Of a DNA stretch of 64,000 bases, positions 22,425-30,900 are shown one piece after another; position 1 is the first letter of the stretch; each line of letters begins with the position of its first letter. The notes below the pieces were generated by a model, which saw only the letters and a program-made list of their open reading frames with translations, did not search any database and had not been told where the DNA came from. The stretch covers positions 124,001 through 188,000 of the forward strand of contig JAWZYV010013563.1 of assembly GCA_038373885.1 (NCBI GenBank), in the 5' to 3' direction. The DNA is from Cheiracanthium punctorium (taxonomy: Eukaryota; Arthropoda; Arachnida; Araneae; Cheiracanthiidae). A program made the position numbers and the translations under genes.

Positions 22425-23138
22425 CAATCATGTTGTGCAGTTTTCGTTTGTTGGGAATGCTAAGTTTGCTTTGGTATAGTAACTTTGAGATAGATTTTTC
22501 GGCCGCAATCATTTTGTTACGGGCGTAGGTGGCCTGTGCCTTCCAAGTCAGTCTGGAATCCAGCATGACTCCCAAATACTTACAGGTCCTGCCCCATTCA
22601 ACTCTTTGGTCATTAATATATATTGGTTTCGCAATCTTGCGGGATCTAGTGAAGTGAATGTCCTGACACTTAGAGGGATTTACTTTTAATTTTCAAGTGG
22701 CAAACCAATCTTCAAGTGTGTCAATGTGGTGCTGAATTTTGTTGACCATAGTGTCAGGGTGTGTGTATCTGGACATTATAGCCGTATCGTCTGCATATAC
22801 TGCTAAAGATGTGTCAGAATCTCTTGGAATATCATTTATGTAGATGTTGAACAGTGTAGGACCAAGGAGTGATCCTTGTTGTACACCAGCCTCAATAGGA
22901 GTGTGATTGGAGTAAGTGTTGTTGATGCGGACGGAGAACTTTCGATTTCTCAGATAAGAGTTAATCAAATGAATCAACGCGTCCGGCGTGTGTATAGTGA
23001 TTAGTTTGTAAATAAGTGAGTTATTGCAGACGCGGTCTAAAGCTTTGCTAATGTCCAGCATTACTGCTCCGGTGGATTCCTTGAGATTAAAGCCCTAAGA
23101 AAGAAATTCCACTACTCTGAGGAGCTGGTGAGTGGTAG
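22425..23138 (-). pseudogene. LINE ORF2, catalytic reverse transcriptase part
   Basis: The minus strand encodes RT palm motifs: MLDISKALDRV, GVQQGSLLGPTLFNIYIND, and the catalytic AVYADDTAIM. Thumb and connection sequence follows (MGVMLDSRLTWKAQATYARN, then KLSIPNKRKLHNMIVL). Nonsense codons interrupt the frame at 23095-23097 and 22693-22695. It is cut upstream by the TIR element (23139-24421) and downstream by the Ty3 element, and the frame is preserved across both cut sites. Confidence 0.9.
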
Positions 23139-23470
23139 CCCTAGTAGCAATAACCCATCGGTCGATGAGAGGCGGGTGAGTTAAATCCGAGGAGAAGGAG
23201 GAATGGCCGATCACGGCTTTTCATCCAAAAAAGGGGAAATTTCATCGGCAACTGGTACAAAATGTCCGCTCGGGGGACCATAAAGCCGATCATCGTTTAC
23301 AGATGACTCCGATGAAATAACGAAAAGAAACCGATAAACTGTTTAAAATATATTTGTTAGTAAAAAATAAACGACTGGCAGCAAAATTTTCAAAATATGT
23401 CCGTTATGTTTATTATGTTTTCGTTTTTTGTATGCTAAATTTCCGTTTTTCTGAAAAAAAAAAAAAAAAA

Positions 23471-23541
23471 TTCTTCCTCCCCGGGCCCGAACCCTGAGCG
23501 TACTGATTCCGAGATAAGCCCGTTACCCCTAGACCATCGAA
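23471..23541 (-). repeat. tRNA-like (SINE-type) segment
   Basis: On the minus strand, TGGTCTAGGGGTAACGGGC resembles a D arm/A box. CTTATCTCGGAATCAG can form an anticodon-type stem with a 7-nt loop CTCGGAA. GGTTCGGGCCC resembles a B box. A T-run follows directly (plus-strand A-run at 23454-23470), as for a Pol III terminator. The acceptor stem does not pair, and the T stem has only three of five pairs, so this is a tRNA-derived relic and not a functional tRNA. Confidence 0.4.
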
Positions 23542-24107
23542 TCTTGTCATGTTTAAGGCAAAGTGTGAAGTACCCGTTATTTTAGTCTCAGATTGGGACT
23601 TGGGTGAAATTTTGACAAAGTGTTGTTCAGCTATTATTAATAATAGTCAAATTATTCGATTGGTAAGAAATTAATTTCACTTTTTACCAATGTATGTAAG
23701 TAGCAACATCATTCATAATTAATAATTAAAAAACAATATTGCCAATTGTATAGGAATTTTAGTGTGATTTTAACTTCCATATTTCTTGGATAACTTAAAA
23801 ATTAACTGATTTCTCTTCTTGCTGTTTACATTAAAGAGGTTTCAAAAAAGTTGCTCATTGTAATGAAGTTTCCGTTTTTCTTATAATGCAGCTGACGCTC
23901 AAATAGATTTTCTTTTCTTTTTTTTAAACACATTTTTTAAAAATTATTTAAATATTACAAACGATTTTTATATAATAAACACTTACTTTTTTTGTAAATA
24001 TTTCTTTTCAAATTTAAATTTTTTGGGAGGGGGCAAGGGGGGGGATACCACCCCCTGCCCCCTCCCAACCCCAATACAAGAAATTTGAAGTAAATTATTC
24101 GATTAAT

Positions 24108-24410
24108 TCAAGAATTGTTCAAAATTTCCCTTAGATTATGCAAAGGCACATCTAAATTACGCAAATATTTGTAGGAATTTGGGTAAAGTGTAAACCACTG
24201 GGGACACCTGCAAGGCCCGATGACTATAGAACTGCAGTTTCGGATAAGATATTGTTTTTCGGTTTCCCATCGGCGAAACTGCTCGTCTAGATCACTTCTA
24301 TCCATGAATAAAAATTCATCTATTGCAGATAAACAAAAGTGCACTTGCCGATGACTGAATTCGACAAGTCGATGAGTCGATGAACGACCGAGCAGAAAAC
24401 AAGCAGTCAT
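24108..24410 (-). CDS. Hypothetical 100-residue open frame in the TIR element
   Basis: An ATG-initiated frame starts 11 bases inside the right terminus of the TIR element and ends at 24108. The predicted product has no membrane segment. It contains paired Cys in IGPCRCPQWF and a Trp/Tyr-rich C-terminal half. I do not recognise it. Its placement immediately inside the inverted repeat would suit the start of a transposon gene or captured host exon, but the frame may equally be chance. Confidence 0.25.
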   Translation of the reverse strand: MTACFLLGRSSTHRLVEFSHRQVHFCLSAIDEFLFMDRSDLDEQFRRWETEKQYLIRNCSSIVIGPCRCPQWFTLYPNSYKYLRNLDVPLHNLREILNNS

Positions 24411-24421
24411 TGCTACTAGGG

Positions 24422-25046
24422 AGCATGTTTGGGCCTAAAGCCAAATTGCTCAGGAATGATGATGTTGTTATCCCGCAAATGAGAGCTGTCTCCTCAGGAT
24501 AATTTTTTCAGCTACTTTACTGAGACTGCTCAGAAGGCTAATGGGTCTGTAATTTTCTGGGATAGCCAGGTTACCAGACTTAGGAATGGCACAAACAATG
24601 GCCGTTTTCCAAACATCAGGAAAAACTTTGAGATCGAGAATTGTGTTTATGATTTGAGTTATAAGATCAAGAATGTTATGTGGGATATTTTTAAGCATAA
24701 GATTAGTTATGTTGTCTATGCCGGGGGCTTTTTTATTGTTAAGTTTGCTAATTATTTCGCTTACTTCTAAATTAGTAGTAAGGGGTAAGGACTGAGTAGG
24801 GGGACGACTTAGAAAGTCCTCAATCTGAGCCTTGAAATCTCTATCAAAATCAGGGTTAACGAGATCAGAGTGTACAGTGAATTGTTGCTTGTAAGCTTGC
24901 GCTAGAGTGTTGGCTTTGTCCTCATCCGTGTAAGCAATACCTGAAGGGCTCTGGAGAGGGGGGAAATCGTATTTTTTCCTCCGAAATCTTTTAATTATTT
25001 TCCAAGCATGGGACTCGTCTTGATTTAGTTCTTCTAGAAAAGACTC
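24422..25046 (-). pseudogene. LINE ORF2, linker and N-terminal reverse transcriptase
   Basis: The frame continues from the endonuclease part after a nonsense codon at 25047. It includes the RT entry motifs KAPGIDNITNLMLKNIP and CAIPKSGNLAIPENYRPISLL. A one-base frameshift lies near 24470. Beyond it, the other frame gives PEQFGFRPKH up to the edge of the TIR element. These motifs correspond to RT blocks 0-2 of the Jockey clade. Confidence 0.88.
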
Positions 25047-26063
25047 CTAGCGCTCTTGACGATGTATGTAGAGAGCCTCTCTAGCTAGGAATTTTTGTCG
25101 ATAATAATCTTGTTTATGTAGGGGGGACTTAGTGCGTAGGTAAAGACGCCTCGCTATGTTCCTATCCCTAATCTTTTGTTTGATATCAGCAGGAAGGAGA
25201 TTGAAGTTGTTATAAGGGCACTCGTAAGAGGCAAGATTTTTGGCAGTGGTTAAGGTATCACTTAAATCTTTAATTGCAGAGTTAAGTGAGGTGGGAGAGT
25301 CAAGATGCAAGTTTTCAAACTGAGCATACAACAAAGACTCGATGTAAATTCTCCAATTAGTACGAGTGTATGTTTTCTTAATTGGAGGAGAGTGGAAGAG
25401 CAAGTCAACACTAATATGAATGGGAAAGTGGTCAGAGTCAAACATGTCTATTGTACGAGCTGCAGTGTTATAATGAAAGTCTTTGGTGAGACAGAAATCA
25501 ATAAACGAGGGATTACCTTGGGAGTAATGAGTGGGGGTGGTTGTTTTAATTAGCGCGATGTTGTTATCAGTGATAAACTTCAGGAGCTGACGGCCCCTAC
25601 TACAGGTGCGAACGCAGTTCCAAGCAGTGCTGTGAGCATTAAAATCCCCAGCCATAATGACGTGGGGGTGGGAGTTAATTAGTGTTAATAAGTCTTGAGT
25701 GGGTAAGTGTTCGTTAGATCGGATGTAAATGGAGCTAAAGAGGAAGTTATTTTGGTTTATATTAATAATGACATTTGTGCACTCAAGCCGAGTGAAATTT
25801 ATGTCCAATTGTCTGCTAATGAGGCTCTTTTTTACATAAATAGCTGTGCCGCCACGGCGTCTCTGAGAAGTTTGGGTAGGAGTGTTTTGGTAAAGATTGT
25901 AGTTAGCGATGTTGTAATTTTTGTTTGGTCGGAACATTGTCTCTTGTAAGAGGACTATATCGAATGCATTTAGAGCTAGGTAGTCCCTAAGTTCCATTAT
26001 GCGAGGATCCATGCTGTTCGCATTCCAGCAGAAAATATTGAGATTATTTAGATTTTGACCCAT
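25047..26063 (-). pseudogene. LINE ORF2, apurinic-type endonuclease domain
   Basis: The frame opens at MGQNLNNLNIFCWNANS. This is an exonuclease-endonuclease-phosphatase fold with IVLLQETM, VIMAGDFNAHSTAWN, FIDFCLT and FDSDHFPI, which supply the metal-binding and catalytic Asn, Glu, Asp and His residues of LINE endonucleases. The domain nicks target DNA to prime reverse transcription. ORF2 starts 20 nt upstream of the ORF1 stop, so the two ORFs overlap, as is common in this clade. A stop at 25047-25049 separates it from the RT. Confidence 0.9.
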
Positions 26064-28093
26064 GATTTTCGTTGAAGTTACAATGAATTGTGATTATCTC
26101 AAATATTTTTAATGCTTTTTCCATATTGTCATCTTCATCATTATTTAAAACTTGTCGAAGGTCTCTAAAGAAGTTTAGTATGTTTCTGAGGCCTATTGCT
26201 TCATTTAGCTCTCGCAGAGTTTGTATAATTTCGAAAAAACTAAGTGTATTAGTTTCATTGTTTTGTTTCTTATATTTTGTGTTTCTCTTTATTTTTCTAG
26301 TTTTGTTTACAGGTCGCCGTTTAGTTTTAGTGGTGGCACCACTAGTCCTGTTTTTATTCGTTTGTTTACTAGTTTGGGGTTGGATTTTAGTCGTTTGCTT
26401 GGAGTTGTTTGTATTATCAGGTTGAATGTTTACAGCCTTGCTAGCAGTATTTGTGTCTGGTGTTGTTCTGGTGACCGTTTGAGCCTGGGGGACTTCAGCA
26501 GGAGCTTCAGTTTCCTCAAAGGGTTCTGGGTCACTGAAAACAGAACAGTCAGTGTCAGACTCATCGTCCAAAAGTTTGAATCTGTTGAGATGTGCAAAAT
26601 TTGACTGTTTAGGAAGAGTTTTGGGAGTATGTTTGTTTTGGATTAGAGTATTTGTTTTCAAAACTGAAGCGTAAGAAACATTGCTATTTACTTTCTTGCT
26701 GTTGAAGCTAGGTCGAGAATTTTTGTTATTTTTCGAGTTAGTCAAGTTTTGAGTTCCCCTAGCAAGAGCGGGGGCAATTGAGTTTTTCCCTCTATTATAG
26801 GGATTTTTAGGGCAGCCAGCGTAATTAGCGGGGTGGGGGCCACTGCAGTTAGCACAAGTGGCGTCTCTAGAATCCTTAGGCAGAGTGCAGTTTTTGGCTA
26901 AATGAGGGCCGGCACATCTGAGACATTATGGGCTTAATTTGCAGGTAAGCGAGCTGTGCCCGAAGGCTTGACAATTATAACATTGTTTGAATGGTTTGGA
27001 TTTTTGAGTCTCAACTTTGGCATCAATACCATTAAAATCAGTTATTTTGTATATATCCTCAAAGTGCGGGGAGTTTCTCACAGTCACAACAAAGAGGGGG
27101 AGTGGCAGATTAGTTGTTTTGTTTCGCATATATGCTACTTTGAGGAGATGAAAATTCTTTTCCTTTAAAAAGTTTTCAATTTCCTCAATGGGAGTGGAAG
27201 TGAGGATACCCTTTAAAACAACCTTTTTCGGTCGCTCGATCCTGAGATCAATTGTGCTGAATTTGATGTTTTTTGTTTCAAGATACTCCTGCACCTTACG
27301 GTAGTGTGCAATGTTTTTTGTTCTGATCCTAAGTAGTTCTCCAGATAAGTCGGTTTTCGGGGCTTCGCCCAAGATATCCTTGAGTTCGCGAAGCATATCC
27401 ATCCAGTTGCCGACAATTTCGGCATAGAATTTGGAGCCTCTAGTATTTTCTTCGTTTTGGTTCCCTTGTGTACCAGATATGGAAGTGTCCATATTGGCTG
27501 AGTTTAAATCTGGGGTTTGGGCGTGCGTGTGAGTGCTGGGCAGCTCAGCCGAAGTGGCAATGTCCGCAGCATGTTCAGTGATCATAGAATTTTCAGGAGT
27601 TTCAATGCTTGCTACAGAACTAGTATCATTAGCTAAGTTTTGGTCTTTGTTTACATTGATGTACTATTGTTACTTTGTTAGACGTAGTAGAAGCTGGTGA
27701 CTCTTCGTCACTAGAAATGCTGCGTTTCCTACCACTAGATTTAATTTTAGTAAATTTATAAGTGCCTTTTTTAAGTTGTTTAAATCTAATACTGTACTGA
27801 TTGGCAATACATGCAAGTTTCTGTGGAAAATGTTGCATCATGTAATTAAACAGATTAGACTTACAGAGAACCTCTATGTTAGGTGTCAAGCAAAGAAAAT
27901 TAATTGTGTGGGAAAATGTACTCACCAGGCACTGCTGTTGTTCTCCCTCGGTGCGTCGGATGAGGTAGTCATATACCTGAGTAGCACATAGAAAAAGGTC
28001 AAAGAATTCAACAGTATCTTGAGAGAATTTTTGTTTGAAGTGGTCCGTCGAGCTAAGGCGCTCGAGAGTAGAAGTGAGCACAGTAGTTTCCAT
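26044..28093 (-). pseudogene. LINE ORF1, gag-like nucleic acid-binding protein
   Basis: ORF1 starts at the ATG at 28093 (METTVLTSTLERLSSTDH). It shifts frame near 27650 and continues as the frame that holds FKQCYNCQAFGHSSLTC, the first of a set of CCHC zinc knuckles with preceding RRM-like sequence (PRE_C2HC arrangement of Jockey ORF1). A stop at 26926-26928 falls between the first knuckle and the next (CLRCAGPHLAKNC). The C-terminal 230 residues are Asn/Lys/Thr-rich and low in complexity. The protein would coat LINE RNA. Confidence 0.85.
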
Positions 28094-28525
28094 TGTGAAT
28101 CACAGGAAGCACTTAAGTCACAAATAACAGATGAGGCAATGAAGCGCTATACAGCAGTCCTCGTAGAAACACACACAGGTGTAGATGAGGCTATGAAATT
28201 AATCAGCAGTTCTTAAGAAGGCTGACGATGGGCAGTCCTTCGGAAAAGTACACACATAACACAATAATCCAAGATGTCTGGCGGGTAATCACGCCATAAA
28301 ACTTGCACGTGCACACAAGAAAATAAATCAAGTCGCACAGTCCTAACGGCGGCCACATGGCAGTCCGGTCATTAAAAAAGTTCTTCCGCCAGTCCACGGA
28401 CGGGCAGAAAAATTCCCCCACAACCTGAGCGGACGGGAGAAAAACCCTCGCGGTGAACGAGACTGCAGGCCACGGGGAGAAAATCTGGGACGCACAAGCG
28501 GGAGCACTAGTCAGACTTGGAACCT
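28094..28525 (-). promoter_or_regulatory. LINE 5' UTR with internal promoter region
   Basis: The 432 bp between the TSD and the ORF1 ATG are noticeably GC-richer than the flanks and start AGGTTCCAAGTCTGACTAGTG on the minus strand. Full-length insertion up to the TSD implies the element's internal promoter is kept here. Promoter motifs are not assigned individually. Confidence 0.55.
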
Positions 28526-28909
28526 GACTGCCACTTTCGGGTAAAACTCGAGTAAAACAGGAACTGCTCCAGTTTTATTCGGGGAGGTTGACATCATGAA
28601 CGGTTTTGGGTATTTAATAGGAAAAAAAGGGGCGGCACGTATTTACTAACCTGTGGAGCCAATGGGAGCGAACAATAACAATAAACAAAGCTCACGTGAT
28701 CTATCTCCCTAACTTCAAAAGGATTTTCCTTGGGAAGTGGGGAAAAACTCGAGCTACTCAACTTGGCAGTCTGATCTGAACGCTTTGTTTATCTTCCCGA
28801 AAAGCTCAAATCGGGCATCGTGAACGGCTTGGGTTTTTCCCGAGTAACTCGAGTTATTCAAAAGTGGCAGTCTGAACGCGCTCCATGTGTTACATTAGCA
28901 AGGAAAAGG

Positions 28910-29055
28910 ACTATTTGTTTACATAGATATAGGAATAACTAGATCACGCATCGGTATGCTAGTAAGAGGTTTTTCTTGTTGCCAAATATCTTCTGTGGCA
29001 TCGGCCATGATAGTGGCAGAATGCAGAGTTTTGATCATGGTTTTGGTTATGTTCG
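28910..29055. repeat. Inverted repeat, left copy, flanking the THAP fragments
   Basis: In reverse complement this stretch matches 30285-30405. Shared features in order are CTGCCACTATCATG, GGCAACAAG, ATCTAGTTA and CCTATATCTAT, then GTTTACA. On the minus strand it gives an ATG with MADATEDIWQQ. The right copy gives MSSAPEVHWQQ. The pair could be long terminal repeats of a DNA element, or a duplicated 5' exon in opposite orientation. Confidence 0.6.
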
Positions 29056-29069
29056 CCACTAGTCCAGCA

Positions 29070-29230
29070 CAGGGCCGTACCCAGGGGGTGGTCCTAAGGG
29101 TCCGGACCCCCCCCCCCAAATTATCACAATAGCTATATATTTATATATAATATGATGATATTCAATAAGTCAGACCCCCCCCCCCGAAATGTCGGACCCC
29201 CTCCGAGATTATTTCCTGGGTACGGCCCTG
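29070..29230. mobile_element. hAT-type MITE with perfect 8-bp TSD GTCCAGCA
   Basis: CAGGGCCGTACCCAGG at the left end is mirrored by CCTGGGTACGGCCCTG at the right end. GTCCAGCA is present at 29062-29069 and 29231-29238. The interior has C-runs and a GGTCCGGACC core, the same build as the other short hAT MITEs here. It sits 40 bp upstream of the first THAP fragment and separates it from the left inverted repeat. Confidence 0.92.
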
Positions 29231-29269
29231 GTCCAGCATCTTTTTTTTTTATTCACTTTAAACATCATC

Positions 29270-29340
29270 ATGCCCAAGTCTTGCTGTTTATATAATTGCA
29301 CCAACAGGTTTAGGAAAGGATGTGGAATATCCTTTCACAG
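29270..29340 (+). pseudogene. THAP zinc-finger N-terminal fragment 1
   Basis: From the ATG at 29270, translation gives MPKSCCLYNCTNRFRKGCGI followed by SFH. This is the start of a THAP domain (M-P-x-x-C, C with four-residue spacing, then the basic loop and I-S-F-H). The sequence AG|GTAATA at 29340-29341 would be a splice donor, and the open frame stops right after it. No downstream THAP exon with the conserved Pro and second zinc pair is found nearby in a matching phase, so I treat it as a stranded exon. Confidence 0.6.
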
Positions 29341-29414
29341 GTAATAAATGCTTGAAATTGGTGGTATTGAAAATCAAATACCAATGGAGGATATCGACTC
29401 CTTGGGTTCGAGGC

Positions 29415-29429
29415 TATAAAAGTCACGTG
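29415..29429 (+). promoter_or_regulatory. TATA box and E-box ahead of THAP fragment 2
   Basis: TATAAA at 29415-29420 is followed by CACGTG at 29424-29429, about 90-100 bp upstream of the ATG at 29518. The surrounding motif, GAGGCTAT...AGTCACGTG, recurs at about 29645-29664. Confidence 0.4.
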
Positions 29430-29517
29430 ACGGTGGAAAACAAAAAAAAAACCCTTTCTCCATAGGTTTATGTGCTGGACTTCTGGTAATAAGCGTAAAA
29501 TTAAAAAAAGAATAATT

Positions 29518-29628
29518 ATGCCTCTGTATTGTGCTGCCTATGGATGTTTCAATACCTCTCTGAAACCTGTACATGACTACCAAAAGATATCTTTTCGCAG
29601 ATTTCCATTAAAAAATGCTGACATATAA
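29518..29628 (+). pseudogene. THAP zinc-finger N-terminal fragment 2
   Basis: The 36-residue frame begins MPLYCAAYGCFNTS and ends ISFRRFPLKNADI before a stop at 29626. C-A-A-Y-G-C at the start and the I-S-F-x-R-F-P-L motif are hallmarks of THAP domains, DNA-binding fingers found in P-element transposases and in host proteins derived from them. The rest of the finger (the second Cys-His pair and the AVPTIF box) is missing. It is not the same sequence as fragment 1, so two different THAP starts lie within 250 bp. Confidence 0.65.
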
Positions 29629-29639
29629 AAACTTATACT

Positions 29640-29860
29640 TGGACGAGGCTATTTTAGTCACGTGTCGATTGAAAACGAGCACTTCAGCCAATCAGCTTAC
29701 AGGTATACTCATCAACACAGCCGAAAGGTCACGTGTTGGTGGAAAAATGACGTCACACCGATAAACCTCATTGGGGCGCGTTCGACAATTCATCGGTCGT
29801 GCACCGGTTACACATCCCTGTCTGAACAAACAATAGTAGATTATAAAATGTATAAAAAGC
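29640..29860. promoter_or_regulatory. Promoter-like cluster: CCAAT, E-boxes and CRE
   Basis: CCAAT at about 29687, CACGTG at 29659-29664 and 29730-29735, and the CRE palindrome TGACGTCA at 29748-29755 lie within 100 bp. They are followed by a GC-richer patch. This composition stands out in AT-rich DNA and would suit a promoter for a gene or element next to the THAP fragments. Only motifs are seen, and function is inferred. Confidence 0.4.
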
Positions 29861-30284
29861 CATAAAAAAGTTAAGTTATCCTAAGCAAAGTTATCATGGG
29901 ATGATTATTTCCGATGTTTTTTACAATTGTTTTAATTAATACTTCCAATACACAGTTGATATTTTATTTCAGTTTACATCTTTGTTCAGATAAAGTTTTC
30001 TTTTTCCTTGTGCGCAAAAATAAATATTTAATCGATTATATTAATGTGCTACATTTTTAGACCATGTTTGTATCAATGCATCTTTAAATCGTACATAATG
30101 GTGTATATTTTCAAAATTTCAGTACTCATGAAATTTCTAAAGCTAGCAAAATATCATAACAAAATGTTTCTTCGTTGAATTTGGTTCTGAATGCGTATTC
30201 TCAATGCTTGAAAGAATCATCAATTCTATACCTCTGTATTTAAATGTAAATAAATGCTATTGCATAGCAGTCGCAGTCGCAAAC

Positions 30285-30405
30285 AGCGACGTTTTCGTCT
30301 TCCTGCCACTATCATGTCTTCTGCTCCGGAAGTGCACTGGCAACAAGTTTTCTCCCTTGTGCGCAATCTAGTTAACTATTCCTATATCTATATTTGTTTA
30401 CAGCC
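30285..30405. repeat. Inverted repeat, right copy, flanking the THAP fragments
   Basis: This is the reverse-complement partner of 28910-29055. On the plus strand it includes ATCATG with the frame MSSAPEVHWQQVFSLVRNLV. Together with its partner it frames a 1.4-kb segment containing both THAP starts and the promoter-like cluster. Confidence 0.6.
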
Positions 30406-30451
30406 GAATGCTGCTATCAAAAAAAAAATTTCTTTTCTTTTTCCATATCCT

Positions 30452-30651
30452 CAAAGCCGTAGCCAGAAAAAAATTTCAGAGGGGGATATATAGCATTATA
30501 AATTAAAGTTCGGGAAGGTATAGGTAGCACTAAAGTTCTTTCAACTTTAATTGATCTTCCGAATCAACTCAAATAAAAAATTACTAATGCAGTGACAAAA
30601 ATTTCGGGAGGGGATCAAACCCCTATGATCCCCCCCTTGGCTACGGCCTTG
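30452..30651. mobile_element. hAT-type MITE, CAAAGCCGTAGCC ends
   Basis: CAAAGCCGTAGCC at the left end and GGCTACGGCCTTG at the right end are inverted. The flanking 8-mers CATATCCT (30444-30451) and CATATCAT (30652-30659) match at 7 of 8 positions. G-run and C-run segments lie inside next to each end. It is non-coding, and the open frame crossing its left end is accidental. Confidence 0.8.
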
Positions 30652-30706
30652 CATATCATGATCCTATGGGACGATAGTTTTTATTAAACACTTAACGCAA
30701 CAAAAA

Positions 30707-30900
30707 GGGTGCGATCAGACTGCCACTTTACACTTACTAACACTGGGGAAATCTCAAGTAAATCTGGAATTACCCAGAGGAATCAATGGGAGCGAATGAA
30801 AACAACATTTAAAGGTCATGCGATCTATCTCCTCAACTTCCCAAGGAAAATCTTTGAGGAGTTCGAGTAATACTCGAGTTTCTCAGCTTGGAAGCATGGA
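30707..30900. mobile_element. Truncated second copy of the GTGCGTTCAGACTGCC MITE
   Basis: It starts GGGTGCGATCAGACTGCCAC and shares the ATGGGAGCGAA, ATCTATCTCC, ACTCGAG and TCTCAGCTTGG segments with the MITE that the LINE entered (28526-28885). The right terminus is absent. The sequence changes near 30900, where a CAGGGGCGTGGG stretch resembling a hAT end begins. Confidence 0.6.

Larger units (their letters stand above)
23139..24421. mobile_element. Unclassified TIR element with CCCTAGTAGCAAT ends
   Basis: The left end CCCTAGTAGCAAT and the right end ATTGCTACTAGGG are exact inverses, and further inside both have CATCG/CGATG motifs. It splits LINE ORF2 cleanly: codons on both sides rejoin if the 1283-bp element plus a 2-bp AG is removed. 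The TSD is therefore AG, or at most 3 bp with mismatch, which is unusually short. It contains a tRNA-like segment (23471-23541), a G/C-run hairpin around 24025-24065, and a 100-residue open frame. No transposase is recognised. Confidence 0.75.
16991..28525 (-). mobile_element. Jockey-like LINE retrotransposon, full length, interrupted
   Basis: The minus-strand element has a 5' UTR (28094-28525), ORF1, an overlapping ORF2, and a 3' end with a (GAT)n tail at 16991-17005. A 13-bp TSD, GACTGCCACTTTC, flanks it at 16978-16990 and 28526-28538. Two later insertions split ORF2: a Ty3 element (17615-22419) and a TIR element (23139-24421). Without them the LINE is about 5.4 kb, normal for Jockey elements. 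It carries several nonsense codons and two frameshifts and cannot be active. Confidence 0.9.
16967..28885. mobile_element. MITE with GTGCGTTCAGACTGCC ends, hit by the LINE
   Basis: The left end GGGTGCGTTCAGACTGCCAC and the right end GGCAGTCTGAACGCGCTCC are inverted repeats. Only about 370 bp belong to this element (16967-16990 and 28526-28885). The rest is the LINE and its passengers. Inside are repeated ACTCGAG motifs and a second GGCAGTCTGATC at about 28764-28775. A related copy lies at 30707-30900. The TSD is unclear (possibly AT or CAT/ATG), so the superfamily is undetermined. Confidence 0.65.

Noticed and set aside
26090..26604. Plus-strand open frames of 111 and 127 residues
   Set aside because: They are antisense to the low-complexity C-terminal part of LINE ORF1 and have no motifs.
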